DNA of 5,599 bases from Thermodesulfovibrionales bacterium (GTDB lineage: Bacteria; Nitrospirota; Thermodesulfovibrionia; Thermodesulfovibrionales; SM23-35). Below the pieces are notes generated by a model. The model saw nothing but the letters and a program-made list of their open reading frames with translations. It searched no databases and had not been told where the DNA came from. Made by a program: the position numbers and the translations under genes. The DNA lies in NCBI GenBank assembly GCA_022865525.1, contig JALHSV010000093.1:1-5599 (forward strand), written 5' to 3'. Every line of letters begins with the position of its first letter. Within the stretch, counting starts at the first letter, position 1. Shown piece after piece: positions 1-4,418 of the stretch.

Positions 1-48
1 GAACACCCTCAAACTCTACATCCAAGCCATAGAACAAGCCAGAAAGAA
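1..48. repeat. Terminal direct repeat, copy 1 (circular overlap)
   Basis: Identical over 48 bases to 5552-5599. Both copies encode the same stretch of the integrase RHH helix B and linker, and the reading frame passes through the join without shift. The usual explanation is assembly overlap of a circular molecule. Confidence 0.92.
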
Positions 49-991
49 AGAACAAGCCTTTCTTGGTGAAGCTTCTTTCGGCAAAGAAGGTTCTGTGGTG
101 GGGTCGCTGGGATTTGAACCCAGGATTGCCAACGCCCCAGGACTAAGTAAGGGTCAGATTGATTGGGAGGCGTTCCGTGAATGGCTACTGAGGAATCATA
201 AGCCTTCAGTTGTCAGGGATTACGTCAATTACTCCAGGAGGTTTTCTCACTGTCTCCTGGCCAGGGATCTTACAGAGGTCAGAGATCTGAGAGTGACGAT
301 TCGGGCAAACGTGGTTAAGGCCTTAAGCTCTCTCTCCAAGTTCCTGGGCATCTATGATGAATACAAGACGATGCTCAAGAGTTTCGGGATAGATTGGAAG
401 GGAAAGAGCTCAGATGACTTGATGATTGATAGGCTAACCAAAAGCCAGGATCCAGAGGAGATGTTCTCCTGGATCTCCCAGGTCAAGAGAGATCTCCCTG
501 AACTCTCAGAGTTCATGGACTTCATCTCTGTCACAGGCCTGAGATTGGGAGAAGCGGTCAGCTCTTTCAATCTGATCGTGGAGCTGTCAAAGAAAGGAAA
601 ACTAGGAGAGTATTACAAAGAGGGTTCAATGACTCTGGAGCATTTCAGATTCAAAGAGACGTTTATCCGAAATAGCAAAAAGGCCTTTATCAGTTTCGTT
701 CCAGTGGAGCTTATCAAGATGATCTCTGAGAGCAATGAACTACCGTCTAAGTTCTGCTTACAACTAAGAGTCAAAAGACATGGGACATCCAAGATCCGAT
801 TCTCTGATATCAGAGAGATCCACGCCAGTTTCATGACCAAGTATCTGAAGCCCCAGGAGATTGACTTTCTACATGGCAGAATCGGGACTAGTGTTTTCAT
901 GGCCAACTATTACAATCCCAACTGGGTTGGGGATCTCAGGGCCAGGGCCATCCAGGGAGTAAGCGAGATCATGGGGAAGGTGAAAGCTTGA
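1..991 (+). CDS. RHH-fused SSV-type tyrosine integrase, part after the circular join
   Basis: Site-specific recombinase expected to integrate the circle into a host tRNA gene. The frame is open from base 2 and continues from the ATG at 5466 across the join, giving join(5466..5551,1..991), 358 residues. In full-length numbering: RHH domain 1-45, linker, tRNA-encoded peptide (VGSLGFEPR) near 62-70, helical core-binding domain about 75-180, catalytic domain about 185-358. Candidate catalytic residues: Arg210 in TGLRLGEA, Lys255/256 in NSKKAFISF, Arg300 in SDIREIH, His320/Arg322 in LHGR, and Tyr332 or Tyr333 in ANYYNP. The position three before Arg300 is Ser, where His or Lys is more usual. A GTG at 95 would give a 298-residue form lacking the RHH domain, but it starts inside the tRNA-derived stretch and has no clear Shine-Dalgarno. 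Family assignment is firm; the fusion depends on circularity. Confidence 0.93.
   Translation, partial: NTLKLYIQAIEQARKKEQAFLGEASFGKEGSVVGSLGFEPRIANAPGLSKGQIDWEAFREWLLRNHKPSVVRDYVNYSRRFSHCLLARDLTEVRDLRVTIRANVVKALSSLSKFLGIYDEYKTMLKSFGIDWKGKSSDDLMIDRLTKSQDPEEMFSWISQVKRDLPELSEFMDFISVTGLRLGEAVSSFNLIVELSKKGKLGEYYKEGSMTLEHFRFKETFIRNSKKAFISFVPVELIKMISESNELPSKFCLQLRVKRHGTSKIRFSDIREIHASFMTKYLKPQEIDFLHGRIGTSVFMANYYNPNWVGDLRARAIQGVSEIMGKVKA
96..140 (-). other. attP: tRNA 3' half (anticodon loop to CCA) inside the integrase gene
   Basis: The minus strand here reads as the 3' half of a tRNA. It has a seven-base loop CTGGGGC (140-134), GTTGG as anticodon-stem 3' strand (133-129), variable loop CAATC (128-124), a perfect T arm CTGGG/TTCAAAT/CCCAG (123-107), acceptor strand CGACCCC (106-100), discriminator A and an encoded CCA (98-96). 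The loop has T33, an anticodon GGG and G37, which with the GGGGTCG acceptor implied fits tRNA-Pro(GGG). The matching 5' anticodon stem is absent (TAGTC where CCAAC is needed), so tRNA identity ends at the anticodon loop. SSV-type integrase genes are known to contain a site of this size. It is not a functional tRNA. The isotype is inferred. Confidence 0.85.
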
Positions 992-1053
992 CTCACAAGG
1001 CTAGGCCAAACGATAGCAAAAGGGAGGGGCATGGTTTACCTTTGAGCTCGGAT

Positions 1054-1065
1054 CTCTGGCCAGAG
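1054..1065. repeat. 12-bp perfect palindrome CTCTGGCCAGAG
   Basis: Perfect palindrome in the non-coding gap after the integrase stop; the half CTCTGG recurs at 1074-1079. No function can be assigned. It could be an operator or a small cruciform. Confidence 0.4.
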
Positions 1066-1079
1066 GACGGGAACTCTGG

Positions 1080-1127
1080 AAAAAAAGTTGTAATGACACG
1101 CACAACCATCAACCTAAAGGGTTGATG
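1080..1127 (-). terminator. Hairpin plus T-tract between convergent genes
   Basis: An 8-bp perfect stem CATCAACC/GGTTGATG (1107-1114 and 1120-1127) with a 5-base loop lies 18 bases beyond the stop of the minus-strand cluster. Read on the minus strand it is followed by a run of seven T (1086-1080). Archaeal termination depends mainly on T-tracts, so this suits the end of the minus-strand operon. On the plus strand TTTT runs at 1142-1145 and 1151-1154 could serve the integrase transcript. The hairpin is also one of three copies of a 19-bp palindromic element, so it may instead be a protein-binding site. Confidence 0.5.
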
Positions 1128-1144
1128 TTCAAACACCATTGTTT

Positions 1145-1354
1145 TCATTGTTTTGCCTCTAACTTGTTCTCTGAAAAGTTCAGGGAATACCTCCTGCTAT
1201 TATCTACACTCATACACAACTCCAGTATGATGAGGCCTAGCCTCATACGGTTGGTTAAGTCTATCTTTGTATGTATAGACGGATAACGCTTGACAATATC
1301 TTCAAGGCTTACTCCATTGGCATAGTCAGATAGGCTTCTTGAATCGGTATCCAT
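1145..1354 (-). CDS. Small hypothetical protein, possible helix-turn-helix
   Basis: A 69-residue frame from ATG 1354 to TGA 1147-1145, last gene of the minus-strand cluster, 71 bases after the zinc-ribbon gene. I do not recognise the family. Residues about 8-48 (SLSDYANGVSLEDIVKRYPS, then IHTKIDLTNRMRLGLIILEL) look helical, and the spacing of VSLEDIVKRYP followed by a second helix resembles a homeodomain-like HTH; this is weak. The upstream GGACTTA is a poor Shine-Dalgarno. Its balanced composition and place downstream of two better-supported genes favour a real gene, but it could be a chance frame. Confidence 0.5.
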   Translation of the reverse strand: MDTDSRSLSDYANGVSLEDIVKRYPSIHTKIDLTNRMRLGLIILELCMSVDNSRRYSLNFSENKLEAKQ

Positions 1355-1425
1355 TAAGTCCGTTTGCCGAGTTGGAATTCTCCATGACGCACTTCTGAAC
1401 GACAGGCATATGTTCTTTTGAGGGT

Positions 1426-1698
1426 TCAGATTTTCTCTTTGCTGTCGTCTCTATCATACTTTGAAGCTCCGCAACGTGCGTGAAGAACAATGCGGTGATA
1501 ATGCGACTGCTTGCTAACGATTCTGTCACCTACATGAATGGGCTTTTGGCAGAAGGAACATATCAGCAAGTCTATGGGTTTTGCACAGTGGGGGCATGAA
1601 AGCAAGTCTAAACGACTTGAACCGTTACTCCGCAGACTCCTCAGGTACAGCGATCTATTCATCGTGTATTCATGTAGGGTTTTGTCAATGCAGAGCAA
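1426..1698 (-). CDS. Zinc-ribbon-like small protein
   Basis: A 90-residue protein with C-x2-C at Cys35/Cys38 (SCPHCAKPI), C-x2-C at Cys47/Cys50 (CSFCQKPIHVGDRIVSK), then His66, His68, His73 and Cys76 (SHYHRIVLHARC). The two CxxC knuckles followed by a His/Cys set suggest one or two structural zinc sites, as in small archaeal zinc-ribbon proteins of unknown role. Two starts are possible. TTG 1698 has AAGGA five bases upstream inside the end of the preceding gene. ATG 1662 (78 residues) has no clear ribosome site but keeps every Cys. The gene begins two bases after the membrane-protein stop, implying one transcript with coupled translation. DNA or protein binding is a guess. Confidence 0.75.
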   Translation of the reverse strand: MLCIDKTLHEYTMNRSLYLRSLRSNGSSRLDLLSCPHCAKPIDLLICSFCQKPIHVGDRIVSKQSHYHRIVLHARCGASKYDRDDSKEKI

Positions 1699-1700
1699 TC

Positions 1701-1958
1701 TTATCCTTCCTGGCCCTGATCATCTTTGGGTGGAGACTCAGGAAAAGAAGGATCTGATTTTGAGGGAATCTCACCATCCAAGACAATTGTTATGAAAAGA
1801 GGTATTAAGAGAAACATGATCGTGAACCCAAGAGCAAAGCCACTACTAGCTAGTAACTGTTTAGGCCAGTGGATCTCATTGGCAATAATGAATATCAGTA
1901 TAAGAACTACTGGAACGCCATAGCCGAAGATTCTGGCAACCCATCTTCGCGTGGTCAT
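1701..1958 (-). CDS. Small membrane protein with two hydrophobic helices
   Basis: An 85-residue protein starting MTTRRWVARIFGYG. A Shine-Dalgarno AGGTGA (1969-1964) sits five bases before ATG 1958, which decides this start over the GTG at 1967 overlapping it. Two hydrophobic segments, roughly residues 12-27 (FGYGVPVVLILIFIIA) and 37-59 (SGFALGFTIMFLLIPLFITI region), are joined by a short loop (NEIHWPKQ). The Arg-rich N-terminus and acidic, Pro-rich tail (EIPSKSDPSFPESPPKDDQG) predict both ends on the cytoplasmic side. No family recognised. It heads a three-gene minus-strand cluster with its own TATA box. It could be a membrane anchor or an envelope component; the sequence does not decide. Confidence 0.75.
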   Translation of the reverse strand: MTTRRWVARIFGYGVPVVLILIFIIANEIHWPKQLLASSGFALGFTIMFLLIPLFITIVLDGEIPSKSDPSFPESPPKDDQGQEG

Positions 1959-1989
1959 TCCTGTCACCTAGATAGCAAATGAAAGATGA

Positions 1990-2000
1990 TGGATATATGT
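1990..2000 (-). promoter_or_regulatory. TATA-box promoter of the membrane-protein cluster
   Basis: The minus strand reads ACATATATCC in the 47-base gap between the dockerin stop and this cluster. A start about 26 bases downstream falls near 1970, giving a leader of about 12 bases that just includes the AGGTGA ribosome site. Confidence 0.5.
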
Positions 2001-2013
2001 TTTCTAACAGTGC

Positions 2014-3618
2014 CTAATCGTGTATTGGATAGTCATAGGCATAGAGGCATATTCCTGTTTGGTTCAGGGTTGTAGCATTGTAGAAAATTGCCTCTCCCAT
2101 GTAGTTTACCATGTAGTTTATTGATGCGGATATGTGACTAGGCCAATCTATGACGTCCCAAAGCTCCATGTAGTAGTGAGCTGTGTAAGGAACAGTTCGT
2201 GGCCATAGCCAGGGAGGGCCAGTATATCCAGGATACGGATCTGGTAGATATGGGCCACTCTCCTGCATCCAAACCTCTATGGTTCCTAAACCTGTTTGAT
2301 AAGTTCCAGTTTGTCCAAACATTGCTCCAAGCCTAGTTGCATCCATAGCGTTCACGAACCCGTCTTTCGTTATGTCACAGGTGTAATCCCAACGGGGATA
2401 TGATGGACTCCCATCAGCATCAGATTCTCTTGATCCAAATTTGGTTCCCAACCTAATGGAGTCTTTTGCATTGACGTAACCGTCATCGTTAATGTCTGAA
2501 TCCAAAGCTGACTGAGTGTATGTCATGTACGGCCTCAAAGGATTCGGATAGCCAATAACCTCATTTAACCTGGGGATTGATTGGACTCCATCAACTCTAG
2601 TTTTCAGCTCACATGCCGCTGAATTTTGATAAGCTGATCCCGATCCCCATCTCATGTCAGTTAAGCTGATGTCTCCAAACTGGAACGTCCAGGATCCTCC
2701 GATGGTTTCGACTCCCATGGCTATCTCCATGAGCTGAAAACCCAGAACCGTATAAACTGGAGTCTGTTGTCGGCCTATGCTCCAATGCTCAATCGCGGTT
2801 GCTGATTCATGTATCTTTGTTTCCAGATCATACAGGAAATAATACCATTGATCATTCTCAGGCATCTCAAAAGGGAGAGTAAATAGATGTAGGTCTTGGT
2901 CATGTGTTGTTCTAGTTGCAAAACCTTCAAAAAAGCCATTTCCAGGAGGGACAGATGCAAAAATAGTCGTAAAAGGAGGAAACCAAACAACCCATCTGGT
3001 TATGAAGATCTCCAGGAGGAACACGTCTGGACCTCCCCAGGGGTCTGGTTCATGATAATTGAAAAGCCATTTTTCTCCTCCATTCTCATTGTCATGGACA
3101 TACACGTTAAAGAATAGCATGATTGTGGCCCCAATGGTTGGCCCCTGTGGAGCTAACCAAGGAGGAGCAAGATTGCCATACCATATCGGAGCTGAATGCT
3201 TCGCTGTTGCCTGGAGGATAATCTGATCATTTCCAACATCGGCAGGAATATACGGATAGCTGACCATTGGCTTGATGATTTTGTTGTCCCAATCCCTGCA
3301 GTAGCCTGGACCATGAGAAAGGTATCCCTGCCTGGCAATGCAATCACCCCAGGCGTCAGTTCCAACCCTCTTACAATAAGCTGTAAAAGAACTGTCAGAA
3401 CCATTATTGATCAGGGCCAGAGAATCAGGATCCAGGCCAACAGTGAAGTTATCCCATGCGTCAGTATGGTCAATATATGGATCATTGACTGTCTGGACAT
3501 AGGTTTTTGGAACCGTGACCTGAGCATTGGCGCTTTCGATTTTCAGGATTTGGAGGGGAGAGAAAATGGAGAAGGCTATCAGGAGGATCAATCCAACTGA
3601 GAATGTGAGTTTGCGCAT
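2014..3618 (-). CDS. Secreted protein with a dockerin-type calcium-binding module
   Basis: A 534-residue exported protein. ATG 3618 (MRKLTFSVGLILLIAFS) is preferred over an ATG 16 codons upstream because it places a basic n-region directly before the hydrophobic core, and a TATA box about 28 bases upstream predicts a start of transcription almost at this ATG. Signal peptide residues 1-32, with likely cleavage after Ala-Asn-Ala. Residues about 33-350 form a Trp/Pro/aromatic-rich, probably beta-rich region that I do not recognise. Residues 375-395 and 415-435 are two EF-hand-like dockerin repeats exactly 40 residues apart (DINDDGYVNAKD...LGTKFG and DITKDGFVNAMD...LGAMFG). About 100 further residues follow. 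There is no C-terminal membrane anchor. Dockerins bind cohesins; none is encoded here. Confidence 0.9.
   Translation of the reverse strand: MRKLTFSVGLILLIAFSIFSPLQILKIESANAQVTVPKTYVQTVNDPYIDHTDAWDNFTVGLDPDSLALINNGSDSSFTAYCKRVGTDAWGDCIARQGYLSHGPGYCRDWDNKIIKPMVSYPYIPADVGNDQIILQATAKHSAPIWYGNLAPPWLAPQGPTIGATIMLFFNVYVHDNENGGEKWLFNYHEPDPWGGPDVFLLEIFITRWVVWFPPFTTIFASVPPGNGFFEGFATRTTHDQDLHLFTLPFEMPENDQWYYFLYDLETKIHESATAIEHWSIGRQQTPVYTVLGFQLMEIAMGVETIGGSWTFQFGDISLTDMRWGSGSAYQNSAACELKTRVDGVQSIPRLNEVIGYPNPLRPYMTYTQSALDSDINDDGYVNAKDSIRLGTKFGSRESDADGSPSYPRWDYTCDITKDGFVNAMDATRLGAMFGQTGTYQTGLGTIEVWMQESGPYLPDPYPGYTGPPWLWPRTVPYTAHYYMELWDVIDWPSHISASINYMVNYMGEAIFYNATTLNQTGICLYAYDYPIHD
2314..2496 (-). other. Dockerin-type repeat pair (domain)
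   Basis: Codes for two calcium-loop repeats. Loop 1 has Asp, Asn, Asp, Asn, Asp at positions 1, 3, 5, 9 and 12 (DINDDGYVNAKD). Loop 2 has the same except Thr at position 3 (DITKDGFVNAMD). Each is followed by a helix ending Leu-Gly-x-x-Phe-Gly, as in type I dockerins. The linker contains a third acidic run (ESDADGS). Confidence 0.85.
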
Positions 3619-3642
3619 GATTCTCTCTTTCAGCGTTCCAAG

Positions 3643-3651
3643 TATAAAAAA
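3643..3651 (-). promoter_or_regulatory. TATA-box promoter of the dockerin gene
   Basis: Minus strand TTTTTTATA, 25-33 bases before ATG 3618. At normal archaeal spacing transcription would begin within a few bases of the ATG, giving a leaderless mRNA and supporting the choice of start. A repeat array abuts its upstream side. Confidence 0.6.
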
Positions 3652-3691
3652 GCATACTCTGAGCATATTGGAGCATACTCAAGGCATACTC
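3652..3691 (-). repeat. Four helically phased GAGTATGC repeats upstream of the dockerin TATA box
   Basis: On the plus strand GCATAC/GCATAT cores begin at 3652, 3663, 3673 and 3684, spaced 11, 10 and 11 bp, so all lie on one face of the helix. The fuller unit is GCATACTC; a fifth copy (GCATACTCAA) is at 3751-3760 in the 3' end of the RHH gene. The array touches the upstream edge of the TATA box, suiting a cooperatively bound regulator. RHH proteins are known to bind tandem short sites, so the adjacent RHH product is the first candidate (inference). Confidence 0.7.
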
Positions 3692-3725
3692 CTTCTGCCT
3701 TCTATTAGCTGTCGACGATAGATTT

Positions 3726-3863
3726 TCAAGATTCCTTAAGTTTCTGCAGCGCATACTCAATAGCATGTGACCGATTTGCAAATCTCTTGGTTTTGATTTG
3801 GGAATCAATCCATGTGATCATATCTGGGTCTAAAGCTATGCTGGTTTTAACTTTCTTTCTCAT
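3726..3863 (-). CDS. CopG-family ribbon-helix-helix regulator, 45 residues
   Basis: Short frame from ATG 3863 to TGA 3728-3726 reading MRKKVKTSIALDPDMITWID then SQIKTKRFANRSHAIEYALQ. This is a nearly minimal RHH protein: beta strand KKVKTSIALD, helix A DPDMITWIDSQIKT, turn KRFANR, helix B SHAIEYALQKLKES. The family acts as a dimeric DNA-binding repressor or regulator. No other ATG lies in frame after the upstream in-frame TAA. It sits 107 bases before the dockerin gene on the same strand, with the phased repeat array between them, and is divergent from the plus-strand arm. No toxin gene is adjacent, so a transcription regulator is likelier than an antitoxin. It may control the dockerin gene, the divergent promoter, or both. 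Confidence 0.88.
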   Translation of the reverse strand: MRKKVKTSIALDPDMITWIDSQIKTKRFANRSHAIEYALQKLKES

Positions 3864-3908
3864 TTGCTCTTTTCGGCTCCATTCTCTTCCATATTACCCT
3901 GACCACAA

Positions 3909-3919
3909 GTTATATATGG
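3909..3919 (-). promoter_or_regulatory. TATA-box promoter of the RHH regulator
   Basis: Minus strand CCATATATAAC, about 46 bases before ATG 3863. The start of transcription would be near 3888, leaving a leader of about 25 bases containing GGAG 13 bases before the ATG. The box is nearly symmetric and could also work toward the plus strand. Confidence 0.5.
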
Positions 3920-3920
3920 C

Positions 3921-3950
3921 TTACTACCGCATATTGTCACACTGTAGTAA
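3921..3950. promoter_or_regulatory. Operator-like inverted repeat in the divergent promoter region
   Basis: TTACTAC (3921-3927) is mirrored by GTAGTAA (3944-3950), a perfect 7-bp inverted repeat with a 16-bp spacer, giving half-sites 23 bp apart. It lies directly beside the RHH-gene TATA box and before the plus-strand gene at 3984. A second overlapping pair is CACTGT (3940-3945) and ACAGTG (3965-3970). Site for a dimeric regulator is inferred. Confidence 0.45.
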
Positions 3951-3983
3951 CATAAGGTACAGCAACAGTGAGGTAAGAACAAC

Positions 3984-4367
3984 TTGAATCAGAAAGAAAA
4001 ACTCTGGAAAAACATCGACTACATCCGAGGATTCAAAGACGCACTAGAATGGATCCTGGCCCAAGCAAACAAGGGAACTGTTAAAGAGCTCATAGACAAG
4101 GCCAGTGAGTTGCATACGTCAGTGTCGGTTCAGCACCTGGCCAATGTCCAGGAGCTCTTCCCCTCTTTTTCTTCTTTGGCTATGTATTATGCGTCTGTAT
4201 GGCCTGACGATTGGGAATTTTGTTGTAGAACTCTTGACAGCTCTCCCCCCCCCGCTTTTCCTTCTATGCTATTCAAGGCAAAATCACTGAAATTCGACAC
4301 TGATTTAGGGCATCAACCTCAAAGGATGATGACTTTGATGGAAATTTGCAGAGTATCAACCTGTTAG
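3984..4367 (+). CDS. Hypothetical protein, conserved-looking N-terminal half
   Basis: A 127-residue frame with a TTG start at 3984 supported by GAGGT nine bases upstream. Residues 1-60 (MNQKEKLWKNIDYIRGFKDA, LEWILAQANKGTVKELIDKA, then SELHTSVSVQHLANVQELF) look like a genuine helical, amphipathic protein domain; no family recognised. After about base 4155 the DNA turns from purine-rich to pyrimidine-rich, and the protein becomes a less convincing string of Ser, Pro, Cys and hydrophobics (PSFSSLAMYYASVW, DSSPPPAFPS), passing through a run of nine C at 4245-4253. The 3' half may therefore be a degenerate or recombined tail, or contain an indel. First gene of the plus-strand arm, 121 bases from the divergent RHH gene. 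Confidence 0.6.
   Translation: MNQKEKLWKNIDYIRGFKDALEWILAQANKGTVKELIDKASELHTSVSVQHLANVQELFPSFSSLAMYYASVWPDDWEFCCRTLDSSPPPAFPSMLFKAKSLKFDTDLGHQPQRMMTLMEICRVSTC
4245..4253. repeat. Nine-C homopolymer in a pyrimidine tract
   Basis: Nine consecutive C inside the pyrimidine-rich stretch 4241-4266, within the doubtful 3' part of the gene at 3984. A length error or natural slippage here would change the C-terminus of that protein. Confidence 0.7.
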
Positions 4368-4373
4368 GATGAT
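4312..4373. repeat. Two 19-bp palindromic elements 43 bp apart
   Basis: ATCAACCTCAAAGGATGAT (4312-4330) and ATCAACCTGTTAGGATGAT (4355-4373) are direct repeats; each is an 8-bp inverted repeat with one mismatch around three variable bases. The spacing is close to four helical turns. They end about 10 bp before the TATA-like box of the gene at 4419. A third, more symmetric copy is at 1108-1126. Likely binding sites for an element-encoded protein. Confidence 0.65.
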
Positions 4374-4382
4374 AACCCATAG

Positions 4383-4390
4383 TTTAATTA
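4383..4390 (+). promoter_or_regulatory. TATA-like promoter of the 269-residue gene
   Basis: TTTAATTA about 29-36 bases before ATG 4419 predicts a start near 4413, giving an almost leaderless mRNA. The AAGGAA immediately before the ATG is too close to act as a ribosome site. The two palindromic elements lie just upstream. Confidence 0.4.
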
Positions 4391-4418
4391 GCTCTATTGT
4401 TTCAATCAAAAAAAGGAA

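Noticed and set aside
96..140. A complete tRNA gene on the minus strand
   Set aside because: Only the anticodon loop to CCA is present; the 5' half, D arm and pairing anticodon stem are missing. It is the attachment site.
1326..1529. 67-residue minus-strand frame
   Set aside because: It overlaps the zinc-ribbon gene by about 100 bases in another frame and also overlaps the next gene; no motif.
1538..1795. 85-residue plus-strand frame
   Set aside because: Antisense to the zinc-ribbon and membrane-protein genes, with no motif or ribosome site.
3196..3600. 134-residue plus-strand frame
   Set aside because: Lies wholly opposite the dockerin gene, whose signal peptide and motifs are clear.
3652..3691. 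CRISPR array
   Set aside because: Units are 8-11 bp without spacers; this is a tandem binding-site array.
3482..3808. 108-residue minus-strand frame
   Set aside because: Shadow running through the RHH gene, the repeat array, the promoter and the signal peptide region in the wrong frame.
4105..4290. 61-residue plus-strand frame in an alternative frame of the gene at 3984
   Set aside because: No ribosome site or recognisable motif; considered as a frameshift continuation but it does not extend the N-terminal domain convincingly.
4312..4390. C/D box guide RNA, because ATGATGA and GATGATAA resemble C boxes
   Set aside because: No convincing CTGA boxes D or D' at proper spacing, and the motif is better explained by the three-copy palindromic element.
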